From Acinetobacter sp. C26M (GTDB lineage: Bacteria; Pseudomonadota; Gammaproteobacteria; Pseudomonadales; Moraxellaceae): a stretch of 64,000 bases of DNA. The position numbers and the translations under genes are program-made. Each line of letters starts with the position of its first letter. Within the stretch, counting starts at the first letter, position 1. The stretch covers positions 2,294,001-2,358,000 of the forward strand of contig NZ_CP098478.1 of NCBI RefSeq assembly GCF_023702675.1, written 5' to 3'. The notes beneath the pieces are model-generated. The model made no database searches. It was not told where the DNA came from and saw only the letters and a program-made list of their open reading frames with translations. Below are positions 18,502-27,986 of the stretch, piece by piece.

Positions 18502-19233
18502 ATGGCACTGAACGGTTACAATTTTTTGCTAGGTTTAACGATGTCGTCGGCTTTAATCGCAAGTCATACTCATGCGGAAATTATTTTGCATGGTACTCGC
18601 GTTATTTATCCATCTGATGCTCGTGAAGTGACTTTGCAAGTCAGTAACAATGGTTCTAAGCCTTCGCTTGTTCAAGCGTGGATTGATGAAGGTGATGCTA
18701 AAAGTACACCCGACCAGTCTAAAGTTCCATTTATGATTACGCCACCTATTTCGCGTGTTGACCCAACGAAGAGCCAATCTCTCCGTATTACTGCATTACC
18801 CAATGCAGCTCAATTAAATCAAAAACAAGAAACTGTTTTTTGGTTGAATGTTTTGGATATTCCGCCAAGACCAACTGCAAACAGTAAAGATGCTATTCCT
18901 GATAATTTTTTACAACTTGCAATCCGTTCACGTATTAAGTTTTTCTATCGTCCAGCCAGCATTAAAGCTGATGCGAATCTCGCTGGTGAAAAATTACAAT
19001 GGGCAAAAAGCGGACAAACTCTAATTGTAAAAAACCCTACGCCATTTTACGTCACTATGACTGCGGTGTACCAACAAAATGCAGGAAAGCCAGTTGACCT
19101 TCTATCGAAAGGTCTAATGCTCTCACCTTTTTCAGAGGACAAAATCCAATTGAAAACTGGGGGTACTGAAAAGCTTAGCTATGTGAGCATAAACGATTAC
19201 GGTGGTCGTATCGAACATCAGATCAAGCTTTAA
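18502..19233 (+). CDS. Periplasmic pilus chaperone (PapD family)
   Basis: A 243-residue PapD-like chaperone. After a signal ending SHTHA, the two immunoglobulin-like domains show typical features: RVIYPSDAREVTLQVSN, PFMITPPISRVDP, QSLRI, TVFWLNVLDIPP and RIKFFYRP. These proteins cap pilin subunits in the periplasm by donor-strand complementation and deliver them to the usher. It lies 80 bases after the pilin gene and 66 before the usher gene. The intergenic CTAGGCTTCTAG palindrome near 18446 may be an mRNA-stabilising stem. Confidence 0.93.
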   Translation: MALNGYNFLLGLTMSSALIASHTHAEIILHGTRVIYPSDAREVTLQVSNNGSKPSLVQAWIDEGDAKSTPDQSKVPFMITPPISRVDPTKSQSLRITALPNAAQLNQKQETVFWLNVLDIPPRPTANSKDAIPDNFLQLAIRSRIKFFYRPASIKADANLAGEKLQWAKSGQTLIVKNPTPFYVTMTAVYQQNAGKPVDLLSKGLMLSPFSEDKIQLKTGGTEKLSYVSINDYGGRIEHQIKL

Positions 19234-19299
19234 TAACAAACAAATTTATTTCCAATCAATAAATGATTTTGTACCTATCATTGAATAGGCGAACCGATT

Positions 19300-21873
19300 A
19301 TGTCAAAGAAAAATGCAACAGCTAAATTCTTGAAGCGTCGTATCTGTTATTACCTTACATCTGGGGTAGTAACAATCACGATGCCTATGGCTGTTTACGC
19401 AGTAGAACAGACAGCAGAAAAAGCTGCACCTATGGAAGCAGAATTCGACTCTGTTTTTTTAATCGGTGACGCACAAAAAGTAGATATCTCTCGTTTTAAA
19501 TATGGGAACCCCGTTTTGCCTGGGGAATATAACGTTGACGTTTATATCAATGGCAACTGGTTTGGCAAAAGGAGAATGATGTTTCGTTCAGCAGAACAAA
19601 ACCAAAATGCCTTTACCTGTTTCACCTCAAGCTCATTACTTGAATATGGCGTAAAACAAGAAGTTCTAATTAATCGCACAGAATCTGCTGCACCGAATAG
19701 TTGTTACAAAATCGAAGAATGGATCGAAAATGCATTTTATGATTTCGATACCTCACGCCTGCGTGTCGATATTTCGATTCCACAAATTGCATTACAAAAA
19801 AATGCCCAAGGCTATGTTGATCCAAGTATTTGGGATCGTGGTGTCAATGCTGGATTTTTATCATATAGCGGTAGTGCCTATAAAACCTTTAACAGCTTAA
19901 ATGACAATAAAGAAACTACCAATGCCTTTATGGCAATTACTGCTGGTGCAAACATTGCAGGCTGGCAACTGCGTCACAACGGTCAGTGGCAATGGCAAGA
20001 TGGTGTTCAAAGCGAGCTAAACCCGAATAACAAAAAGAAATCGAGCTACGAGTCTACAAGTACTTACTTACAGCGTGCTTTTCCTCAGTATCGCGGAGTT
20101 TTGACCTTAGGTGATAGCTTTACCAACGGTGAGTTATTTGACTCATTCGGTTACCGTGGTTTAGATTTTTCTAGCGATGACCGCATGCTACCAAATAGTA
20201 TGCTCGGCTATGCACCACGTATTCGCGGTAATGCAAAAACCAATGCTAAAGTAGAAGTTCGTCAACAAGGTCAGTTGATTTATCAAACTACAGTTGCACC
20301 AGGTAGCTTTGAAATTAATGATCTCTACCCTACAGGTTTTGGTGGAGAGCTTGAAGTTTCGATTATTGAATCAAATGGTGAAATTCAGAAGCTTGCTGTT
20401 CCTTATGCATCTGTTGTGCAAATGCTACGTCCTGGACTCAGCCGTTACTCAGTCACAGCTGGTGAATTTCGCGACCGTGATATTGATTTAACACCTTGGG
20501 TAACGCAAGGTAAATACCAACGCGGTCTGAATAACTATTTGACGGGTTATACAGGTTTTCAATTGGCTGAAGACTACAGTGCCTTGTTACTAGGTGCTGC
20601 TGTTGCAACACCTATTGGTGCCGTATCATTCGATATTACCCAATCAAATACTGACTTTGATAAGCAAGGTTCACAGTCTGGACAAAGTTTCCGTCTAAGT
20701 TATAGCAAACTGATTTCACCGACTAATACCAACTTAACTTTAGCAGCATACCGTTATTCGACTGAAAATTATTATAGATTACGTGATGCCCTGCTCATTC
20801 GTGATCTTGAAGATAAAGGTGTAAATACCTTTGCTGTAGGCAAGCAACGTAGTGAATTCCAAATTACCTTGAACCAAGGTTTACCTGAAGGTTGGGGTAA
20901 TATTTATATGGTGGGTTCTTGGAACGATTACTGGAATCGTAATGAGACCAGTCGTCAATACCAAGTGGGTTATAGCAATAACTATCATGGCTTAACCTAT
21001 GGTCTTTCTGCAACCAATCGTCAGATCGAATACGGTTCAAGCAACCAGACACGCGATACTGAATATTTGATGACACTTTCTTTCCCAATGAATTTCAGAA
21101 AGAGCTCTGTCAATGTTAATGCTACCGCTTCTGAAAACAGTCGCACCGTTGGTATGAGTGGTATGGTAGGTGATCGTTTCAACTACGGTGCTTCGGTATC
21201 TCATCAAGATAGACAGAACCCAAGCTTTAACGTTAACAGCCGTTATCGTACAAACTTTGCCACAGTTGGTGGTTCTTATAGTATCGCTGATTCCTATCAA
21301 CAAGCGATGCTTAGTGTCAGCGGTAGCGTTGTTGCTCATTCAGAAGGCATTTTGTTTGGCCCAGAACAAGGGCAAACTATGGTACTGGTGTATGCACCAG
21401 ATGCGGCAGGTGCCAAAGTCAACAACACCGTTGGCCTCAGTGTGAATAAGTCTGGTTATGCTGTGATTCCTTATGTAACACCATACCGTTTAAATGACAT
21501 CACACTTGACCCGCAAGAAATGTCGACCAATGTTGAATTGGAAGAAACCAGCCAACGTATTGCGCCTTTTGCTGGTGCGATTGCAAAAGTTGATTTCTCG
21601 ACCAAGAAAGGTTATGCCATCTACATCAACACCAAAACAGCAACAGGTGAAAGCTTACCATTTGCTGCACAAGTCTTTAATACTAAGGATGAATCTGTTG
21701 GTATCGTGGCGCAAGGCAGCATGGTGTATTTACGTACTCAAGAGCCAAAAGGTGATTTGTATGTAAAATGGGGAGATGAAGCCAATGAACAGTGCCACTT
21801 CAGTTATGATGTTACAGCACAAATTTCTAACGACCAGCAAAGCATGATCATGTCTGAGGCAGTATGCAAATGA
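19300..21873 (+). CDS. Outer-membrane fimbrial usher
   Basis: An 857-residue FimD/PapC-type usher. After a long signal (cleavage likely near VYA-VEQ), the N-terminal chaperone-binding domain shows FDSVFLIGDAQKVDISRFKYGNPVLPGEYNVD-type sequence. A 24-strand barrel follows with a plug region (YAPRIRGNAKTNAKVEVRQQG), and the C-terminal domain ends in cysteine-bearing sequence. The protein exports and assembles the pilus. Its length is normal. The last 10 bases overlap the adhesin gene, implying coupled translation. Confidence 0.94.
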   Translation: MSKKNATAKFLKRRICYYLTSGVVTITMPMAVYAVEQTAEKAAPMEAEFDSVFLIGDAQKVDISRFKYGNPVLPGEYNVDVYINGNWFGKRRMMFRSAEQNQNAFTCFTSSSLLEYGVKQEVLINRTESAAPNSCYKIEEWIENAFYDFDTSRLRVDISIPQIALQKNAQGYVDPSIWDRGVNAGFLSYSGSAYKTFNSLNDNKETTNAFMAITAGANIAGWQLRHNGQWQWQDGVQSELNPNNKKKSSYESTSTYLQRAFPQYRGVLTLGDSFTNGELFDSFGYRGLDFSSDDRMLPNSMLGYAPRIRGNAKTNAKVEVRQQGQLIYQTTVAPGSFEINDLYPTGFGGELEVSIIESNGEIQKLAVPYASVVQMLRPGLSRYSVTAGEFRDRDIDLTPWVTQGKYQRGLNNYLTGYTGFQLAEDYSALLLGAAVATPIGAVSFDITQSNTDFDKQGSQSGQSFRLSYSKLISPTNTNLTLAAYRYSTENYYRLRDALLIRDLEDKGVNTFAVGKQRSEFQITLNQGLPEGWGNIYMVGSWNDYWNRNETSRQYQVGYSNNYHGLTYGLSATNRQIEYGSSNQTRDTEYLMTLSFPMNFRKSSVNVNATASENSRTVGMSGMVGDRFNYGASVSHQDRQNPSFNVNSRYRTNFATVGGSYSIADSYQQAMLSVSGSVVAHSEGILFGPEQGQTMVLVYAPDAAGAKVNNTVGLSVNKSGYAVIPYVTPYRLNDITLDPQEMSTNVELEETSQRIAPFAGAIAKVDFSTKKGYAIYINTKTATGESLPFAAQVFNTKDESVGIVAQGSMVYLRTQEPKGDLYVKWGDEANEQCHFSYDVTAQISNDQQSMIMSEAVCK

Positions 21874-22898
21874 AAAAATTACTCTTAAACAGTGTTTTGC
21901 TTACCGCAGGTCTCGGTGTTTATAGTGAAGCCAATGCAGCTTGTACCCCAGACACAAGTAATGGTAAAGAATTTAAAACAGTCGATATCTCAATGGCTGT
22001 AGGTCGTGTTGTTGTGAGACCAAGCGATGAGGTAGGTAAAATTTTGCGTAAAGCAACATTCCCTATTACACCTAATCGTTCAACTTATTGGTGTGATAGA
22101 AATGGAGGAACTTTAGAAGCAAATCTTTCTCAAAGTTATGCTCTGAGCCCTTTGAGGAATAATATCTATTCAACTAATATTGAAGGCATTGGGATTCGTC
22201 TGTACCGTGAAGCTGAAAATGCAACAAATTTCTCTGGCTACTATCCATACCGAGCGGCCACACAAAGAAGTACAAGTTATACTCTAGCAAATGGTTACTT
22301 TGTCGTTGAAATTGTTAAAACTGCAAACCAAACTGGATCTGGTGCTCTAGTACCTGGTCGGTATAGTGCCTATCATGCTAGCGGTTATGGAGTTATTCCT
22401 TGGCTAACTAGTACCGTGTATGGTAATGCAATTACTATTGCTTCTTCTTCTTGTGAATTACAAGGTAATATTAATAAAGTTGTTCAACTTCCTACTGTGA
22501 TGAAATCAGGCTTTAGTGGTGTTGGTTCAACACAAGGGGAACAGGCTTTCGACTTAAATATCTTATGCAATGGTGGTAAAAACCCAACGGGATATGAGGA
22601 AAAGAACCAAGTCAGTTTAGATTTTGATTTTCCGCAAGATGGTACCAACAACCAAGTAATGTCCAATACAGCACCAAACTCAACCAAAGCCAATGGTGTT
22701 GGTGTACAACTGCTTTGGAAATATCAAAATAAAAATCAGGTGATCCGTAAAGGCGACAAGTTGAATGTTGGTTCAGTTAGCTCAAATCAAACAGTACAAT
22801 ATAATATTCCGTTGTCTGCTCGTTATTATCAAACAGCGACCAATGTCACTGCGGGTACTGTTCGTGCAATGGCAACCGTAACAATCCAATACGATTAA
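21864..22898 (+). CDS. Fimbrial tip adhesin
   Basis: A 344-residue two-domain fimbrial protein. The signal peptide ends YSEANA; the N-terminal part (about 25-190) has little family similarity and is the likely receptor-binding domain. The C-terminal pilin domain begins SSCELQGNINKVVQLP and ends TVTIQYD. Size, position as the last gene after the usher and the divergent N-terminus all mark a tip adhesin. ATG 21864 overlaps the usher stop; ATG 21870 is an alternative. The ligand is unknown. Confidence 0.85.
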   Translation: MQMKKLLLNSVLLTAGLGVYSEANAACTPDTSNGKEFKTVDISMAVGRVVVRPSDEVGKILRKATFPITPNRSTYWCDRNGGTLEANLSQSYALSPLRNNIYSTNIEGIGIRLYREAENATNFSGYYPYRAATQRSTSYTLANGYFVVEIVKTANQTGSGALVPGRYSAYHASGYGVIPWLTSTVYGNAITIASSSCELQGNINKVVQLPTVMKSGFSGVGSTQGEQAFDLNILCNGGKNPTGYEEKNQVSLDFDFPQDGTNNQVMSNTAPNSTKANGVGVQLLWKYQNKNQVIRKGDKLNVGSVSSNQTVQYNIPLSARYYQTATNVTAGTVRAMATVTIQYD

Positions 22899-22909
22899 AC
22901 TTTTTATAG

Positions 22910-22942
22910 GGCCTCTTCCCAAACGAGAGGTCTTTTTTTTAT
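22910..22942 (+). terminator. Terminator of the pilus operon
   Basis: GGGCCTCTT and GAGAGGTC pair with a few G-U or mismatched positions and are followed by TTTTTTTT. It lies 11 bases after the adhesin stop and closes the operon. Confidence 0.75.
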
Positions 22943-23034
22943 ATAACGCAAAACAGAATAATTACAAGATATTGATTTTTAAAATTTTTTATTTTCAACA
23001 AGAAACCGTGAACAATAAACCAGAGGAACAATTA

Positions 23035-24015
23035 ATGCAAAAACTTAGCATATTTGCACTTAGCCTAGCCTTGCTCGGCTGTGGTGAAAATCAGGATAAT
23101 CCACAAAACAATACCAGTACTCAACCCTCAGCAGCAGCGGCCACCAGCTTTAGCTTACGTAGTTTTAGCCAACCACAAACGTGCCAATATAACTTCGATG
23201 CAACACAGCAAGATTATGATGCTTTATGGAACAATCAAAATTCAGACTATCTCGTCAATTTATTTCCTACAATCAATGGACAAAAGTTTAGCTTAACTGT
23301 TGCCCCTCCATATTCTTCAAATAGCGATCCTGAATACGGTACTTTTAATTACTTACAGTATTTAGCTACCAGTAAAGCAAAACTATATTCAGCAAAAGAT
23401 TCTCCATATTTTCCACACTTGCAAGATGGTTTAGGAGATTTTAACTTACCAAAAACAGGAATTCTTGCACTGGAAATGCAGCTCGATATTCCTGCTGCTC
23501 CACTTAACGGCGGCTATTATGGAGAACCTGGTTCATCTTATATCTCAGATATTAATTTTAATGGAATAACAGAAAATGGCTATATCGTAAAATCTCTCTA
23601 TTCTTTTGCAGCAGGTAGTGCTGATCCAGATTTTGGTGAAAATCCTCCATTTGTATTATTTAACCTCAGTTACCAAAAAAGCGACTATACAGAGTATAGT
23701 TCAGCAGCTTATTACTACAATAAATTGACAGAGTATCAAAGCAAATATCATCGATTAGGTATTTATATCAATCAAAATACCAAACAGGTCGGTTTTATTG
23801 TCAATGGGGTTGATCAGGGATATCAAGGAACGCTACCTGCCCCATTAAAAAATATAGGTTTTGATATACGCAGTTGGGTTGGTTCAGATCAAGATGGTAC
23901 TTTCTCAGACAAACTCGAAGGACTAGAATTCTCTTCAGAACTGATCACTGACCGAAACTCTCTACAGTTCAACTATCCACAAGGTACAACAGACATCTGT
24001 GGTAATGCCATTTAG
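23035..24015 (+). CDS. DUF4882-like lipoprotein
   Basis: A 326-residue lipoprotein: start ATG 23035 follows a GAGGAA site, and a lipobox ALLGC places Cys16 at the mature end. The C-terminal part is a beta-rich domain with IYINQNTKQVGFIVNGV and a terminal TTDICGN. A homologue lies at 43415-44233 in the island (FNQDTKQIGLIFNGV, TTKDICGN). I believe the family is DUF4882, common in Acinetobacter, but this is from memory. The fold resembles a lectin-type sandwich (inference). It is separated from the pilus operon by a terminator, so has its own promoter. Confidence 0.78.
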   Translation: MQKLSIFALSLALLGCGENQDNPQNNTSTQPSAAAATSFSLRSFSQPQTCQYNFDATQQDYDALWNNQNSDYLVNLFPTINGQKFSLTVAPPYSSNSDPEYGTFNYLQYLATSKAKLYSAKDSPYFPHLQDGLGDFNLPKTGILALEMQLDIPAAPLNGGYYGEPGSSYISDINFNGITENGYIVKSLYSFAAGSADPDFGENPPFVLFNLSYQKSDYTEYSSAAYYYNKLTEYQSKYHRLGIYINQNTKQVGFIVNGVDQGYQGTLPAPLKNIGFDIRSWVGSDQDGTFSDKLEGLEFSSELITDRNSLQFNYPQGTTDICGNAI

Positions 24016-24028
24016 TCCATTCAAAACC

Positions 24029-24060
24029 CAAAAAGCCTAATCGTCGATTAGGCTTTTTGT
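24029..24060. terminator. Intrinsic terminator
   Basis: Perfect stem AAAAAGCCTAATCG / CGATTAGGCTTTTT after the DUF4882-like lipoprotein stop. Confidence 0.85.
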
Positions 24061-24373
24061 TTGACAAAATTAGCAATAACATAATTTTCCCACAGTGGCA
24101 CTAGATCTAAGTTCCATATTTGAATTTTGAAATATGCTGCAGTGATCACATAATGTATACCAGACAGGTTAGTTTTTTTAAATTCGCATTAAAATAAAAA
24201 TATGTGACACAATTAACAAATTCAAATAAACACATTAATTATCAATTTAAAATCAAAATTTTAAATACATCACACTTTGAATAAGTATTTAATCAATCTT
24301 TAATTTTAATATTGCCTTAATAATAATATTTATGTTAATTAATACTTAATACATCATATAAAAGGCAATAAAC
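24061..24373. promoter_or_regulatory. AT-rich region upstream of the pilin-like miniprotein
   Basis: About 310 bases with no coding frame, extremely A/T-rich. It should contain the promoter of the gene at 24374; no operator was recognised. Confidence 0.35.
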
Positions 24374-24667
24374 ATGTATAAAAATATCTATAAATCTGCC
24401 CTACTTTTATCATTAATGGCGTTTGCTTCGGTCAGTTATGCTGCAAGCACAATCCAATTGAATGGAAGTATTGTAGAGGATACTTGCTCACAGCAGCATA
24501 ACAATAGTGACTGTCAGCAATTGAATCAAATCAGAGATAAGATTGATTCTCAATCAATTTCTTTCAGTGACTTAAGCCCTCATACACAAAAGAATACAAC
24601 CGCTGACATTAGCTTCGAACAACTACCAGATAAAAAGAATGCCGTCATTATTGCAAGTTACTACTAG
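24374..24667 (+). CDS. Secreted pilin-like miniprotein
   Basis: A 97-residue protein with a clear signal peptide (LMAFASVSYA-AST). The mature N-terminus (TIQLNGSIVEDTC) closely resembles the first strand of chaperone/usher pilins (compare TITINGLVTDKTC in the pilin at 17888), but the protein stops at about 75 mature residues, half a pilin. It has two cysteines (Cys38 and Cys47), both in the N-terminal half. It could be a truncated pilin, a pilus-assembly modulator or an unrelated periplasmic protein. An AAAGGCAATAAAC site precedes the ATG. Confidence 0.65.
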   Translation: MYKNIYKSALLLSLMAFASVSYAASTIQLNGSIVEDTCSQQHNNSDCQQLNQIRDKIDSQSISFSDLSPHTQKNTTADISFEQLPDKKNAVIIASYY

Positions 24668-24959
24668 TTAATAAATTACACATTAATATGTGAACTAATT
24701 AGCATTTATTTATTGGTTCACATTGTTCCAATTATAAAAACACCTAATAAATCCTCAATTTTGTTTAGTTTTTATTAAAAAAATTCTTTACCCCTGCCAT
24801 TTAGTTTTTATAATATATTTTTATAAGAAGAACTTAATTAAAAATAGATAATGAAATTATTTTATTTATTACTTTGCACACATATTGACCACCCTCGATA
24901 TTTTCTATAATTTCATAATCGATGAAAATAAAAACACTTTAAAATAATAAGGACAAAAA

Positions 24960-27900
24960 ATGGATCATTTAAAATCCGACTCACCAAACAATACGCCATG
25001 TGTTGATTGTACAAAAGACCCTATTGAATCTCTTAAAGCTATGTTTGTGGACATGGTACAAGCTGGAAGAATTCGCATAGGTCAATGCCCTGCCATGCGC
25101 CCCGTATTTCTTAAACCACACGGAATAGCAGCAGCTGAATTCATTATCCGTGATGATTTACCAGAAAAGCTCCGTGTCGGCTTGTTTTCAAATTTAGGTA
25201 AAAGTTACCCAACTTGGGTTCGCTTTTCATCCGACACCACACCAACAAATACAGACTTCAAATCTACCCTTGGTATCGGAATCAAGCTATTTGATGTTGA
25301 GGGGGCAAAAATACTCGGCAATCCTGATGCGAATACCTTTGATTTTCTGATGCAAAATTTTGATGCATTTTTTGTCGATACCGCACAAGATATGTGTGAA
25401 TTTACCAAAGCTGGTGTAGTCGATGGCAATTATGATCCTTATCTAAAAGCTCATCCGAAAACCTCAGAATTGCTGGATGCAATGGCAAAACCCGTTGCCA
25501 GTGTTTTAGCTTCTGCATACTGGAGTGGCTTACCCTTTCAATTTGGTCAGAATGAATATGTAAAATATAAATTAGAACCCGCTTTTTATCTTGACCCACC
25601 GACTCAATCACCTAATGACCCCTCTTATCTGGCAAATGACTTAATCTCAAGATTAAAAAGCTCAGAAGCACGTTTTCGTTTCATGATCCAACTCAGAACA
25701 GATCCTGAGCGTATGCCGCTAGATGCAGCAACTGTCGTCTGGCCAGAAGATTTAAGCCCTCCAATTCATGTCGCAGACATTGTAATACCGATTCAAGATA
25801 TTACTGCTCGAGGACAAGCCGAATACGGTGAAAACTTAGCAATGAATATTTGGCGCGTCACCGCTGAACACGCACCGGTCGGTTCTATCGCAGATGCTAG
25901 ACGTGTTGTTTACGCGGCTTCAGCAGAGTTACGCCGTAATGTAAATGGTGTGCCTCTAGGTGAACCTGACACGCCTCGCCCTGTTATTTCACCTGCAGCA
26001 TGTATTGATACCCGAATTGTCCGTGCAGCAATCCATCCAGCAATTGGGGTCGCTCGTGTAGGTGATAGTGAAAATGAGTTTTTTATTGGACCAGAGCTTG
26101 TCGATGCCCCTGCTGATCTCACCCAGCAACCTAATAGTTATCGTGACAAGACTGGTGCAATCAAGAGGCAAGCAGCGCGGTTCCGTCTCTATGGTTACAA
26201 TGCTGCTGGTGACGTAGTTCGTGAGCTGAATCCTGACAATGCAGATATTGTCTGGACCGTTCATGTTGCCAACCGTAAAGCCGAATGGTTTCAGTTCCAA
26301 TATGCTTTGGATATTCCAGAAGCTGTCAATGCTCCTGACAATGCGTTCACACTACGCAATCCCAAAGTCAAACCAGCCAATCGACATAAATTAGCCATTG
26401 ATCCAGGTCCACGCAGTATTTTTGGTCGTAATGTTTCGGGTGGTGCTGAGCATCGTTTTGATACTGGAACATTCCAAGCAGCAGCAGATCAAGCTGTGAC
26501 GGTGCCTTTAGGTGAAATTCAAACAGATGAAAATGGGCATTTATTATTTTTAGGTGGGCATGGTAAATCAGCATCTCCAACCCATGCACCTGTTTATGAT
26601 CCAGAGAATCCACCAAGCTTTAATAATGCTGATGATTGGTATGATGACACATCCGATGGTCCAGTGACTGCAACAGTATCCATAAATGGAATAGAGATAC
26701 CCGTTGAATCTGCGTGGGTTGTTGTTGCTCCCCCCAACTACGCACCAGATGTTGTGAGCTGGCGGACCATGTATGACCTTATGTGCGATGTCTACGTCAA
26801 TGCAGGTTGGATGGTGATGCCTGAAAAGCCATCCTTTACTAAGGACATTTGGCCACTCCTGAAACGTCTAGGCGGTTTACAATGGGTAAATAAAGGTTTC
26901 GCAGCCTACTTTGGCAAAGGCTGCCCAATGGATTTTAATAACCCTGCACTGCTGGCTAAACTTTCATTCCAATCCAAAAATACAAATTTACCTGATCCAT
27001 ATAGTGAATTACGCCGTGCCATATTCCATAATTTCAGACCTTCCAAACCCAGTGTAGCTGAACCAGTACAATGGCCGCACGTCTGGCCTTGGATTTATGG
27101 CGATGCATTCGGAAGCTTTTCAGAAAATGGACCCGGCAATATGCTGACTATGACGGGTTTACAAGAAGGTTTACTCCGAAACTGGGTAGATGGAAATTTT
27201 ATCGATGATTGGACGAATGAAGAAATTAAACTTCCTTCATCTCTCGATCAAGTTCCATTACAAGATCAACCTCATACATTAGATCAGGCGGCCTTGCATT
27301 ATTGTCTGGCAGATACCTTCCACCCTGGTTGTGAAATGACATGGCCGATGCGTCATGCCAGCATGTATAGTTCGCCATTTAGAATCCGACTACGTTCAAG
27401 CACAAATCCTGAACCAGATTATGGCTCAACAATGACACCGATTAAAGTTCAGCAAGTTGATGGGCCCTTATATGCCCAAGTCGCAGGCAGCATTACCCGT
27501 TGGATGGCAGTTCCATGGCAAGGCGATACCGCATTTTGTCGCTCTGGATACGATCCAGATTTCGACCCATATTTACCAACATTTTGGGCAGCCCGTGTTC
27601 CAAACCACGTTCTCACAGAGCAAGACTATCAAAAAGTTATAGATCCTGATCTGTCTAGAGAAGAACGTATTGCCGCCTTCAATCAACGTCGAAGTTGGCT
27701 ACGTGCTATCCAAAATGCTGATACTGCCGAAGTGATGAAGCGAATGATTGCCCAATTCAATGAGCTTGGCATTATTGAAGTTCGTGCAGGGGTAAAAGAT
27801 GATCCTGATATTCCTGAATATATTTATGTTGAAACACTGATTGCGGGTCAATTAAAAACGGCTGCCGAACATGCAACTACTCTGTTAGATAGTAAAGTTG

Positions 27901-27986
27901 AGCCACTAACTGACTTAGAAAAAGCAGGTTGGGCAAGCCATGAGCAGTTATTAGCGTTCCGCTCTGTTCGTGTACAAAAACGCTAA
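24960..27986 (+). CDS. Catalase-like domain fused to LodA-like quinoprotein amino-acid oxidase
   Basis: A 1008-residue fusion. Residues 1 to about 345 form a catalase-related heme-protein domain of the y4iL-like type (PHGIAAAEFII, WVRFSSDT, DFLMQNFDAFF). Residues about 350-1008 match the LodA/GoxA family of cysteine-tryptophylquinone oxidases, starting VRAAIHPAIGVARVGDSENEFFIGPE. The likely cofactor pair is Cys791 (HPGCEMTW) and Trp853 (MAVPWQGD), 62 residues apart. LodA enzymes oxidise free lysine or glycine and release H2O2 and ammonia. At the catalase distal position the HPKAHG motif seen in the neighbour at 29212 reads FLKPHG, so His is replaced by Phe50. No signal peptide. A GGACAAAAA site precedes the ATG. 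The stop abuts the lodB-like start. Confidence 0.85.
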   Translation: MDHLKSDSPNNTPCVDCTKDPIESLKAMFVDMVQAGRIRIGQCPAMRPVFLKPHGIAAAEFIIRDDLPEKLRVGLFSNLGKSYPTWVRFSSDTTPTNTDFKSTLGIGIKLFDVEGAKILGNPDANTFDFLMQNFDAFFVDTAQDMCEFTKAGVVDGNYDPYLKAHPKTSELLDAMAKPVASVLASAYWSGLPFQFGQNEYVKYKLEPAFYLDPPTQSPNDPSYLANDLISRLKSSEARFRFMIQLRTDPERMPLDAATVVWPEDLSPPIHVADIVIPIQDITARGQAEYGENLAMNIWRVTAEHAPVGSIADARRVVYAASAELRRNVNGVPLGEPDTPRPVISPAACIDTRIVRAAIHPAIGVARVGDSENEFFIGPELVDAPADLTQQPNSYRDKTGAIKRQAARFRLYGYNAAGDVVRELNPDNADIVWTVHVANRKAEWFQFQYALDIPEAVNAPDNAFTLRNPKVKPANRHKLAIDPGPRSIFGRNVSGGAEHRFDTGTFQAAADQAVTVPLGEIQTDENGHLLFLGGHGKSASPTHAPVYDPENPPSFNNADDWYDDTSDGPVTATVSINGIEIPVESAWVVVAPPNYAPDVVSWRTMYDLMCDVYVNAGWMVMPEKPSFTKDIWPLLKRLGGLQWVNKGFAAYFGKGCPMDFNNPALLAKLSFQSKNTNLPDPYSELRRAIFHNFRPSKPSVAEPVQWPHVWPWIYGDAFGSFSENGPGNMLTMTGLQEGLLRNWVDGNFIDDWTNEEIKLPSSLDQVPLQDQPHTLDQAALHYCLADTFHPGCEMTWPMRHASMYSSPFRIRLRSSTNPEPDYGSTMTPIKVQQVDGPLYAQVAGSITRWMAVPWQGDTAFCRSGYDPDFDPYLPTFWAARVPNHVLTEQDYQKVIDPDLSREERIAAFNQRRSWLRAIQNADTAEVMKRMIAQFNELGIIEVRAGVKDDPDIPEYIYVETLIAGQLKTAAEHATTLLDSKVEPLTDLEKAGWASHEQLLAFRSVRVQKR

